Notes: generated by a model not told the origin, from the sequence alone. A stretch of DNA of 5,283 nucleotides from Candidatus Roizmanbacteria bacterium CG_4_9_14_0_8_um_filter_34_12 (GCA_002789465.1 PFTH01000231.1:1-5283); one strand, 5' to 3'. Shown: positions 1-4,530, counted from the stretch's first letter. Program-made: numbers and translations.

Positions 1-805
1 TGTCTTTGTGCAAAAGCCCTGATTTCTTTACATAACGCACGCCGGTAAATTCCTGCCCCGGAATGCTGGTTACTTTTTCAAGCTCATCAATTTTGCACCA
101 GCCGGCAATTTCGCAAAATATATTTTGAAAGTCCGGCATTTCGTCTTTGTATTTTGGAAAATGCTGTTGATTTTTTACTACTTCAATTACCCTTTCTTTT
201 GTCAGTCTCAATAAATGATCGTCTGGCATATCGGGGCGGCAGAAAATATAATAATCAGACCTTCTTTCTTTAATCATTATTTCATTTTCGCCCAAAACAA
301 GATATGCGCTTTTTGGCTTTGATGACTTTATGCCAATGCCAATTTTAGGCTGTCTTGTTTTTCCGTTTTCAATAACTCCGATAATATCCTGCGGGACAAT
401 TTCATCATATATTCTGAAATCAAGCTCAACATCAACATCAAACTCTTTTTTAAAGAATTTTTTTACCGCAACTTCGGCAAGCTGTCCCTTTACCCAATTT
501 GTAATCTTTTGCCCAAATTCTCTTTGCCTTGCAGTTCCCCAATCTGACAAAACATATCCGCGGAAATGCTGGGCTAAAGCAAAATCCAAACAAAGAGCGT
601 AATCTTTGAAATTCAACTCAACTGTCCGCCACTTGAAATCGTCAAGCCATTTTTGCAAAACTTTTTGCTCAAATAGAAACCTTCCCCTGCCGTTCTGTCT
701 TGCAAGACAATTAAATTCATCTGCATTTTGAAAATAATTATCAAAAGTCTTGTCATCAAGACCTAAAAATTTAATTGCTTCTTTTTTGGTGAGAAATTTG
801 TCCAT
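1..805 (-). CDS. Putative type II restriction endonuclease-like protein, N-terminal HTH plus PD-(D/E)XK-like core (C-terminus cut by window edge)
   Basis: The reading frame is open from ATG at 805 to the left edge, giving 268 residues without a stop, so the C-terminus is missing. Residues 4-56 (LTKKEAIKFLGLDDKTFDNY, then RFLFEQKVLQKWL) look like a MerR/excisionase-type helix-turn-helix. Residues 107-171 look like a nuclease core: a helix with Glu111 (GQLAEVAVKKFF), then P-Q-D with Asp140, then the strand IGIGIKSSK with Lys160. In known PD-(D/E)XK enzymes the residue two before the Lys is usually D or E; here it is Gly158, so Glu111, Asp140 and Lys160 would have to form the site. The start is 8 bases after the stop of the XRE regulator, so the two are probably co-transcribed. 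That order (small XRE gene, then nuclease) matches controller-dependent restriction-modification operons. The cutting role is inferred from fold pattern and context; I recognise no specific enzyme. It could also be a solitary nuclease. Confidence 0.5.
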   Translation of the reverse strand, partial: MDKFLTKKEAIKFLGLDDKTFDNYFQNADEFNCLARQNGRGRFLFEQKVLQKWLDDFKWRTVELNFKDYALCLDFALAQHFRGYVLSDWGTARQREFGQKITNWVKGQLAEVAVKKFFKKEFDVDVELDFRIYDEIVPQDIIGVIENGKTRQPKIGIGIKSSKPKSAYLVLGENEIMIKERRSDYYIFCRPDMPDDHLLRLTKERVIEVVKNQQHFPKYKDEMPDFQNIFCEIAGWCKIDELEKVTSIPGQEFTGVRYVKKSGLLHKD

Positions 806-813
806 AATAAAAA

Positions 814-1038
814 TTATTTTTTAATAAAAAAATCTACTTCTTTTTTATAGATTTTGGCAAATTCTTTTAGTTGAACAATATCAATGCGCCTTTGGCCTGA
901 TTCAACTTTTGAAATATAGGATTGCGTCTTTCTTAAAAGTTCGGCGGCTTTTTCTTGGTCCAGTCCAGCCTCAATGCGGGCTTTTTTTAATTGTTCAACT
1001 ACGAATTTATGGTCTTTTGAATAAATTGCTTTTGTCAT
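814..1038 (-). CDS. XRE-family helix-turn-helix regulator, candidate restriction-modification controller (C) protein
   Basis: This 74-aa protein is essentially one Cro/C1-type HTH domain, residues about 12-70: QLKKARIEAGLDQEKAAELL is the first helix pair, KTQSYISKVESGQRRIDIV the recognition helix and following turn, and LKEFAKIYKKEVDFF the last helices. Small size and lack of any extra domain fit controller proteins, which bind their own promoter as dimers and set the timing of endonuclease expression. The ATG at 1038 has AGAGG ten bases upstream (1049-1053), a fair ribosome binding site, and a promoter with an inverted repeat lies just beyond. The endonuclease-like gene follows after 8 bases. 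The HTH family is clear. The controller role is inferred from operon layout; an antitoxin or other local autoregulator is the main alternative. Confidence 0.8.
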   Translation of the reverse strand: MTKAIYSKDHKFVVEQLKKARIEAGLDQEKAAELLRKTQSYISKVESGQRRIDIVQLKEFAKIYKKEVDFFIKK

Positions 1039-1059
1039 ATTTGCATCGCCTCTATTTAT

Positions 1060-1088
1060 ATGATATATTCCATAGTGTAATATGCCAA
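1060..1088 (-). promoter_or_regulatory. Predicted sigma70-type promoter of the XRE/endonuclease operon
   Basis: Read on the minus strand, a -35 TTGGCA (1088-1083) is separated by 17 bases from a -10 TATCAT (1065-1060). The start site would fall near 1053, so the leader would be only about 15 bases, with AGAGG at its very 5' end. Both boxes are one or two changes from consensus and spacing is ideal. Not tested. Confidence 0.5.
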
Positions 1089-1102
1089 ATCGGAATACAC
1101 TA
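1073..1102. promoter_or_regulatory. Inverted repeat over the promoter, candidate operator for the XRE regulator
   Basis: TAGTGTA (1073-1079) and its exact complement TACACTA (1096-1102) flank a 16-base spacer. Arm centres are 23 bp apart, about two helical turns. The left arm lies in the spacer between the -35 and -10 boxes, and the right arm just upstream of -35, so a bound dimer or tetramer could control the promoter. XRE controllers commonly use such symmetric sites. A 7-bp repeat in AT-rich DNA can arise by chance. Confidence 0.4.
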
Positions 1103-1135
1103 ATTCAAGGGAGTTCCTCGTCGTTGCCCGCGCAC

Positions 1136-1154
1136 GGGTGGGGTGGGGCAAGGG
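1136..1154 (+). other. Canonical G-quadruplex motif
   Basis: Four runs of G on the plus strand (GGG, GGGG, GGGG, GGG) are separated by loops of T, T and CAA. This meets the strict G3+ with 1-7 nt loop rule, and very short loops favour a stable parallel fold. It lies about 50 bp upstream of the -35 box of the XRE operon. On the minus-strand transcript of tRNA-Glu read-through it would be C-rich, so a G4 would form in DNA rather than in that RNA. Confidence 0.6.
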
Positions 1155-1178
1155 TAACACTTCTTTTTCTTGCGGCGC

Positions 1179-1195
1179 ATTTTGCGAAGCAAAAT
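1179..1195. repeat. Hairpin ATTTTGC-GAA-GCAAAAT
   Basis: A perfect 7-bp stem closes a three-base GAA loop. Its core GCGAAGC is a sequence known to form an unusually stable single-stranded DNA mini-hairpin. On the minus strand it reads with a TTC loop. Confidence 0.6.
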
Positions 1196-1221
1196 ACAAA
1201 TTCCGTCGGCGTCCGAAGCGA

Positions 1222-1234
1222 GGGGCGAAGCCCC
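1222..1234. repeat. Hairpin GGGGC-GAA-GCCCC
   Basis: A perfect 5-bp all-GC stem closes the same GAA loop, giving a second GCGAAGC core 41 bases after the first. On the minus strand it lies 23 bases past the 3' end of tRNA-Glu and could end or trim that transcript, though no T-tract follows it. Confidence 0.55.
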
Positions 1235-1256
1235 GAGCGAGGTGACTAATTCAATA

Positions 1257-1333
1257 TGGTGATCCCGAGGGGATTCGAACCCCTGATTCTCTGGCTGAAA
1301 ACCAGATGTCCTAGGCCGCTAGACGACGGGACC
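1257..1333 (-). tRNA. tRNA-Glu(TTC), CCA encoded
   Basis: The cloverleaf is complete. Acceptor strand GGTCCCG pairs with CGGGATC (one G-U pair). The D-arm contains AGCGG, the anticodon stem TCTGG/CCAGA closes loop TTTTCAG with anticodon TTC, and the T-arm is GGGG-TTCGAAT-CCCC type. Discriminator A is followed by an encoded CCA (1257-1259). Anticodon UUC reads GAA and GAG. Upstream is a 9-bp-period tandem repeat; downstream is the GC-rich insertion. Confidence 0.95.
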
Positions 1334-1345
1334 AAAATAAGTTTA

Positions 1346-1381
1346 TAAAGTTCTTAAAGTTTTTAAAGTTCGTAAAGTTAA
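1346..1381. repeat. Four-unit 9-bp tandem repeat, TAAAGTT core
   Basis: TAAAGTT starts at 1346, 1355, 1364 and 1373, an exact 9-base period, with two variable bases per unit. The last copy runs into the 10-bp palindrome AAGTTAACTT (1375-1384), after which a reversed form, CTTAAACTT, follows. It covers the region immediately 5' of tRNA-Glu, including a weak -10-like TATAAA on the minus strand (1349-1344). Confidence 0.65.
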
Positions 1382-1463
1382 CTTAAACTTAATAGAGTAT
1401 TATATCAATTTTTCTTTTAGAAATCAGGAAAGTTAGTTTTTAAAATAATTTATTGGAGTATCT

Positions 1464-1481
1464 TAAATTTCTCTAAATTTA
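1464..1481 (-). terminator. AT-only hairpin downstream of the three-gene operon, weak terminator candidate
   Basis: TAAATTT and AAATTTA form a perfect 7-bp stem with a CTCT loop, 15 bases past the stop of the last gene. The stem contains no G-C pair and no long T-run follows on the minus strand, so it may only weakly stop transcription. Read-through would enter tRNA-Glu. Confidence 0.25.
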
Positions 1482-1495
1482 CGACGTGTTTATTA

Positions 1496-1963
1496 TTAAT
1501 TAGAAATTCTTTTACTTACCTTATTATTAATGGATGGTTCTATTTTAATTTCAATTGGTAGTTCTGCAACTTGTTTATAACTATTGGTATCTTTTTCTTT
1601 ATATTTAACTATAAATCGATATATACCAGATGTAGTAATAGGTATGCCGATAATTTTTAATATGGTCCGCATACGTTTCATATTATCTGGTATGGTTACA
1701 ATGTTAGTAAAGGTTTTTAAGGTTTTATTATTTGGATCCATTAATGTAATTTCAATATCAATTTCAACTTTGTTAGTTGTATTTTCTTTATGCCAAAAAT
1801 TAACGACCTCATATTCAAAAGGAATTGATAGCTTAATATTTTTGTTTTGAGGTAGACTAACTTTTGCTTGTAACTGTTCAAAGACATCTATTAAGCTAAT
1901 GTTATTAGTAGCTGAGTCAATAATGGTCTTTCTACAGAGTATTGACCAAACATGTTTAACCAT
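1496..1963 (-). CDS. DUF6941-like beta-rich protein, third gene of a putative toxin-antitoxin operon
   Basis: This 155-aa protein begins MVKHVWSILCRKTIIDSATN and continues NISLIDVFEQL, the pattern (early strand, a D-x-x-T-N turn, then S-L-(I/F)-D/N-V-x-E-Q) I associate with DUF6941-type proteins of unknown function. Later segments alternate hydrophobic residues as in a beta sandwich: KVEIDIEITLMDPNNKTLKT (65-84), then GIPITTSGIYRFIVKYKE (106-123), where 'SG-Y-F' is typical of Ig-like folds, and VAELPIEIKI (132-141). No signal peptide, membrane helix or catalytic motif is seen. An ATG 60 bases further upstream (2023) would extend it by 20 residues into the preceding gene. I chose 1963 because it fits the family N-terminus and lies one base after the upstream stop (TAA-T-ATG), which suggests translational coupling. 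There is no clear Shine-Dalgarno sequence. Function unknown; a structural or binding partner of the upstream pair is possible. Confidence 0.65.
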   Translation of the reverse strand: MVKHVWSILCRKTIIDSATNNISLIDVFEQLQAKVSLPQNKNIKLSIPFEYEVVNFWHKENTTNKVEIDIEITLMDPNNKTLKTFTNIVTIPDNMKRMRTILKIIGIPITTSGIYRFIVKYKEKDTNSYKQVAELPIEIKIEPSINNKVSKRISN

Positions 1964-1964
1964 A

Positions 1965-2291
1965 TTATATAAAAGTTTGAAAATAAGGATTGGACGTAAC
2001 TTTAATGTCTCTAACATCTCCAATCGTTAAATTTTCGGTTATATCCTCAAAGTAATATTTTTCATTTTTATCACTTACTATTAAATTTGAAAACGTTTGT
2101 TGTTTAGAAGCATTAAAAACTTCTAATCCTATTAAATTACCACCATCATCGTATTCCAAGTTGAGATCAGGAGTTATTTCTTCATATCTTCCTTCTTCTC
2201 CTTTTTTAAACACCACCCATAGCACATCCTCCTTTTCATCATAAAAGGTTTTCGCTTTTGGTTGTATGCTCTTTTTATTAGTTTTTTTCAT
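1965..2291 (-). CDS. DUF2283 domain protein, putative antitoxin
   Basis: In this 108-aa protein, residues 16-62 match the DUF2283 pattern: FYDEKEDVLWVVFKKGEEG, then a PDLNLEYDDGGNLIGLEVFNAS strand-turn-strand that ends in the typical (L/I)-E-(V/I)-x-x-A-S. The tail (63-108) is polar with a second weak repeat of charged strands. DUF2283 proteins are small single-domain proteins often found beside DUF4258-type genes and usually described as putative antitoxins; that association is from memory of the families. Here the ATG overlaps the TGA of the upstream toxin-like gene in an ATGA junction (2288-2291), so translation is probably coupled and stoichiometry fixed. The next gene starts one base after this stop. 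The domain call is good; the antitoxin role is inferred. Confidence 0.75.
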   Translation of the reverse strand: MKKTNKKSIQPKAKTFYDEKEDVLWVVFKKGEEGRYEEITPDLNLEYDDGGNLIGLEVFNASKQQTFSNLIVSDKNEKYYFEDITENLTIGDVRDIKVTSNPYFQTFI

Positions 2292-2575
2292 CTTTTTATA
2301 TACCTGCCAATCTTTAATCTGTTAATAATTTCTTGATTACTTTCAACATGTATTGTTTTTATTATAACACTATTCGAAATTTTATCATAGATAAAAGCTT
2401 TCATTAATTGTTGCTTTGCACCGTTATAAATTAAATTTTTAATAGATATATTCGAATTTTGAAGAGTATCAAAATACTTTTTGTCTGCTCGATAAAATAT
2501 AACCCTAGGGTCGTTTTCATTAAAATTACGTATTTTAATTCTGTCTTTTAAGTGAGGCGAATAAACAACTCTCAT
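2288..2575 (-). CDS. DUF4258-like protein, putative RNase-type toxin
   Basis: This basic 95-aa protein opens with VVYSPHLKDRIKIR, giving the H-x3-R-x3-R pattern (His8, Arg12, Arg16) of the DUF4258 group. Its closing strand VIIKTIHV (about 70-77) is also typical, as is a Lys/Arg-rich tail (RLKIGRYIKR). DUF4258 proteins have been likened to the RelE/BECR fold of ribonuclease toxins; which residues would act here is not clear, since the fold is recognised only by pattern. It is the first gene of a three-gene operon and overlaps the DUF2283 gene by four bases. Toxin-first order is less common than antitoxin-first but is known for RelE/HigB-type pairs. The start lies about 5-6 bases from a predicted transcription start, so the mRNA is probably leaderless. 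It could instead be a harmless DNA/RNA-binding protein. Confidence 0.6.
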   Translation of the reverse strand: MRVVYSPHLKDRIKIRNFNENDPRVIFYRADKKYFDTLQNSNISIKNLIYNGAKQQLMKAFIYDKISNSVIIKTIHVESNQEIINRLKIGRYIKR

Positions 2576-2585
2576 AAATTTAATT

Positions 2586-2597
2586 AGATTATAATCT
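2586..2597 (-). promoter_or_regulatory. -10 box inside a 12-bp perfect palindrome: promoter and likely operator of the three-gene operon
   Basis: AGATTATAATCT is a perfect palindrome that contains TATAAT (minus strand 2593-2588). A start site near 2581 leaves only about 5 bases before ATG at 2575. No good -35 box is seen at the right spacing. A palindrome centred on the -10 is where an autorepressing antitoxin or toxin-antitoxin complex would bind. Confidence 0.45.
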
Positions 2598-2604
2598 TTT
2601 AAAA

Positions 2605-2634
2605 AACAGATTCCTGTAGAATGAAGGAATTGTT
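2605..2634. repeat. Bulged inverted repeat upstream of the toxin-like gene
   Basis: AACAGATTCCT (2605-2615) pairs with AGGAATTGTT (2625-2634) with one bulged base and a 9-base loop. On the minus strand it is followed by six T residues (2606-2601), on the plus strand by TTTTAATTTTT. It therefore resembles a bidirectional intrinsic terminator that insulates the operon, but could also be a second operator. Confidence 0.4.
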
Positions 2635-2850
2635 TTAATTTTTATTAACTATATAGTTCCATACTCTATAGGGAGAAAAGATTGATTTCGCTTTGAGGCT
2701 AAACGCAAACCACTATATAACTTAAATAAATCATCATAAATTTGGTTCCGATTCCGAAACCGTAGGTCAAAATGCTCCTCCTAACAATCTAATACATTTT
2801 AAAAACTCTTATGATAAAATAATTGAGGCCTGAATCATTATAAATATGCT
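2635..2850. other. Intergenic region without a convincing gene
   Basis: The stretch holds a 12-bp palindrome AACTATATAGTT (2647-2658). It also holds a short plus-strand open stretch (2726-2830), between a stop at 2723 and TGA at 2831, that reads FGSDSETVGQNAPPNN and on to YDKIIEA. The latter has protein-like composition and shares the frame of the downstream part of the broken gene, but has no start codon and no support beyond composition. It may be a decayed 5' extension of that gene or chance. Confidence 0.4.
2812..2820 (+). promoter_or_regulatory. Possible extended -10 element for the frameshifted gene
   Basis: TGATAAAAT matches an extended -10 (TGn-TAAAAT). The start site would lie near 2827, leaving a leader of about 24 bases before ATG at 2851. 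The -35 region (AATACA, 2791-2796) is weak. Confidence 0.3.
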
Positions 2851-3655
2851 ATGAATGTAGAAATAAAAACTGCAAAAAATAAGTTAGGAGTACAATTTTG
2901 GTTAAATACAATAAAAGAATTACCAGGCTCTTTAGTTTCTGCATCTATTTAATCTACTTTTTGGTCAGGTAACAGTAGAAACAGCGATCAGGCCAATTAC
3001 CTCTGATAAAAATGTTTTAACTCAAGTTTTTTTGGCTAATAAAACTATTATGGCTTTAGACGAAGCGATTGAAAATAATATTGATATAAGGCGTATTTAT
3101 GCATGGTGGTTAAATAATAAACCAATGCATGACGAAATTGGAAAAGTTAGCGAATGTATGAAAAAAGAGGTTGAAATAGAAAAAAAAATTAGAGCCGGCG
3201 AGAGAATAAGCATAGAGGAATATCTTACAGTTGTTACTCCTGCAAACGCAGTGCAATTACTGGCAACTTCTTTCGCAACCGCAATTGGTGACAATGAGTA
3301 TCTTGACACTGATGATTATAGAAAAAAAGTCCATTATGTAAATTTTAAAATTAGACTAATGGCTGACCTAATGAAATATCCTAAAGATAAGAAAGACAAT
3401 AAACCAAATGTATTAACTGTGGCGCTAGAAGATTTTGGTGAAATGAACGCGATAGATTTAATAAAAAAAATTGAAGAGAGATTTTCTATAGAGAATCCAT
3501 TCGAAAATGATAAAAATCCTAACAAAACAACTGACTTTTTATTAAACTTTTATGAACTAAGTATGAAATTCTTAGAAGAGATGACACCGTTATGGCATTC
3601 ATTGTATCACTTCAAAACGACAGATAATGTTACTCCGCTTTCAACTACTGTTTAA
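2851..3655 (+). pseudogene. Unknown helical protein interrupted by one frameshift
   Basis: From ATG at 2851 a frame gives MNVEIKTAKNKLGVQFW and ends KELPGSLVSASI at TAA (2950-2952). Moving one base onward, the next frame continues without a break from about 2951, NLLFGQVTVETAIRPITSDK, through to TAA at 3653-3655. Removing one T from ATTTAAT near 2950 would give a continuous protein of about 267 aa. The frame containing the long part has no ATG or GTG between its last stop (2933) and 3032, so the long part alone lacks a natural start. The protein looks soluble and mainly helical, rich in Lys, Glu and Asp (for example HDEIGKVSECMKKEVEIEKK), with no signal peptide, membrane segment or motif I recognise. 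Family and function are unknown. Either a real inactivating indel, a sequencing/assembly error or recoding could explain the break; the intact 234-codon remainder argues for a recent or artefactual change. Confidence 0.6.
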
Positions 3656-3679
3656 TCTGAACAAATCTTCATAGATTAA
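3652..3679. terminator. Inverted repeat across two convergent gene ends, weak bidirectional terminator candidate
   Basis: TTAATCT (3652-3658) and AGATTAA (3673-3679) are exact complements with a 14-base loop. The left arm includes the stop codon of the broken gene, and the right arm lies inside the last codons of the acyltransferase gene. The stops of the two genes are only 13 bases apart. The stem is AT-rich with a single G-C pair, so it would be weak. Confidence 0.3.
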
Positions 3680-4403
3680 GTTCCAATTCCGAATTCTTAG
3701 CATAAAAGCCATGATATTTTTCAGGGAGCATATCTCTGATCTGACACATAACAAAGTCAATTTGAGCCTGCATATTTTCTTTTGTTGGCCTTTGATTAGA
3801 AGGACGAATAAAGTATGGCGCTCCAACAGTTATAAATACATGGTCTCGGTGTAACATTAATCTTTGTTTTATTGGACCTGGTTCAGTAACTTCAGGAAGT
3901 ATTCCTTCGGTACCCCAGATAGCCCATGGACTTATCGGAATCGGTTTTTGTAATTCATTAGCAGCTTTCTGGGCGATAAAAATTATTCCGCTCTTTGCTT
4001 TTTTTAATACTGTTCTATTACCATCTCTATCCCGTCCCCTTGTTCCCTCAGGACAGGCAAAAATAACTCCTTTCCCATCTATTAACACTGTAGTTACCGC
4101 TCTTAATGCTTGACGATCTACTTCCCCGCGATTAACCGGTATCGATTCTAATTTATTTAATAAACTACCTATTAAAGGAATCCTTAAGTTCTCCATTTTT
4201 GTAAACATAACAGGAGTTTGGGTTAAATAAGCAAAAGGAGCTAAAGCTTCCAAGATGCCCATGTGGTTGGCGACAACTATTGCCGGTCCTTCTTTTGGTA
4301 TATTTTCCTCTCCTGTTAAAGTAATACCTTTAGATAATGAACGTAATAGTCCACGGCTTGCAATTCTTACTAAGTTAGGATTTATTCGGGTTTCTACAGA
4401 CAT
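3669..4403 (-). CDS. plsC: PlsC-type lysophospholipid acyltransferase (1-acyl-sn-glycerol-3-phosphate acyltransferase family)
   Basis: This 244-aa protein matches family length. Enzymes of this family transfer an acyl chain to a lysophospholipid, classically lysophosphatidate to phosphatidate, at the inner face of the membrane. Motif I is NHMGILEA with His47; the usual H-x4-D aspartate is Glu52. Motif II is ESIPVNR (86-92), which positions the phosphate-binding Arg92. Motif III is CPEGTRGRDRDG (117-128), and the motif IV region is KPIPISPWAIWGTEG (153-167). Hydrophobic stretches near 41-67 and 110-117 would associate with the membrane; there is no signal peptide. The start at 4403 precedes INPNLVRIASRGLL; no Shine-Dalgarno sequence is close. 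It lies downstream of tRNA-Arg on the same strand and converges on the broken gene. The exact acceptor cannot be told from sequence. The Glu for Asp change is conservative but unusual. Confidence 0.88.
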   Translation of the reverse strand: MSVETRINPNLVRIASRGLLRSLSKGITLTGEENIPKEGPAIVVANHMGILEALAPFAYLTQTPVMFTKMENLRIPLIGSLLNKLESIPVNRGEVDRQALRAVTTVLIDGKGVIFACPEGTRGRDRDGNRTVLKKAKSGIIFIAQKAANELQKPIPISPWAIWGTEGILPEVTEPGPIKQRLMLHRDHVFITVGAPYFIRPSNQRPTKENMQAQIDFVMCQIRDMLPEKYHGFYAKNSELELNL

Positions 4404-4458
4404 AAGATTCGAGTTATTATCCTAGCAGAATCGATAGTTAAATTCAATACAGTTAAAG

Positions 4459-4530
4459 TGAGGCTAGACAGAATCGAACTGTCATCTAGTCCTTAGAAGG
4501 GACTTATTCTGTCCGTTGAACTATAGCCTC
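4459..4530 (-). tRNA. tRNA-Arg(TCT)
   Basis: Acceptor GAGGCTA pairs with TAGCCTC, with discriminator A and no encoded CCA. The D-stem GTTC/GAAT has one G-U pair. Anticodon stem AGTCC/GGACT closes loop CTTCTAA with anticodon TCT (reads AGA, AGG). T-stem GACAG/CTGTC has loop TTCGATT. It is the last tRNA of a minus-strand cluster, 55 bases before plsC, so the two may share a transcript. Confidence 0.93.

Larger units (their letters stand above)
1109..1244. mobile_element. 136-bp GC-rich non-coding insertion, candidate small repeat element (REP/MITE-like)
   Basis: This block is far richer in G and C than the AT-rich sequence on both sides and starts and stops abruptly at the two copies of a 10-bp direct repeat. 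It has no plausible gene. It contains, from left to right, a short CCCG/CGGG hairpin (1127-1138), a four-run G-tract motif, a hairpin with stem ATTTTGC, a second hairpin with stem GGGGC, and repeated GCGAG/GCGAAG words. Its ends share CCTCG when read inward (CCTCGTCG at left, CCTCGCTCG from the right), but long terminal inverted repeats are not visible. No transposase is nearby, so any movement would depend on an enzyme elsewhere. Structured GC-rich intergenic repeats are something I associate with CPR genomes, but I cannot confirm copies here. Confidence 0.5.
1099..1254. repeat. 10-bp perfect direct repeat ACTAATTCAA bracketing the GC-rich block
   Basis: ACTAATTCAA occurs at 1099-1108 and again at 1245-1254, exactly at the two composition boundaries of the GC-rich block. 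Identity stops immediately outside both copies. This is the footprint expected of a target-site duplication. The left copy shares its first four bases with the right arm of the candidate operator. The right copy ends two bases from the CCA end of tRNA-Glu. Confidence 0.6.

Noticed and set aside
330..602. Plus-strand ORF of 90 codons
   Set aside because: It is the antisense shadow of the endonuclease-like gene; its product is Ser/Pro/Phe-rich without domain features, while the minus frame has clear HTH and nuclease-like motifs.
909..1103. Plus-strand ORF of 64 codons
   Set aside because: It runs antisense to the XRE gene and through its promoter and operator; no ribosome binding site or family likeness.
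1099..1254. attL/attR of an integrated island at tRNA-Glu
   Set aside because: The repeats flank only 136 bp with no integrase, and neither overlaps the tRNA gene; a small repeat insertion fits better.
1346..1381. CRISPR array or iteron-type origin
   Set aside because: Units are 9 bases with no spacers, and no rep or dnaA-like gene or DnaA box cluster is nearby.
1584..1850. Plus-strand ORF of 88 codons with hydrophobic product
   Set aside because: It is antisense to the DUF6941-like gene; the apparent membrane protein character comes from reading alternating beta-strand codons backwards.
1964..2023. Upstream ATG at 2023 for the DUF6941-like gene
   Set aside because: It would add 20 residues (MEMLETLKLRPILIFKLLYN) that overlap the DUF2283 gene and do not fit the family N-terminus; ATG at 1963 is coupled to the upstream stop.
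2826..2862. UGA recoded as glycine, joining 2726-2830 to the downstream gene
   Set aside because: The frame meets a second TGA and then TAG within 30 bases, and UGA is the natural stop of two well-supported genes here.
2940..2956. Programmed +1 frameshift as in prfB
   Set aside because: The shift would need an Ile tRNA to re-pair on UUU, and no upstream Shine-Dalgarno-like stimulator is present; an indel or sequencing error is simpler.
3097..3525. Two minus-strand ORFs inside the broken gene (3097-3309, 3334-3525)
   Set aside because: Both are antisense shadows with low-complexity Ser/Phe/Leu products and no supporting signals.
3032..3655. Complete gene starting at TTG 3032
   Set aside because: Coding character continues upstream of 3032 in the same frame to about 2951 and then joins the ATG 2851 frame through one indel; TTG 3032 has no ribosome binding site.
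3641..3826. Minus-strand ORF of 61 codons
   Set aside because: It lies in another frame of the acyltransferase gene 3' end, which has clear family motifs.
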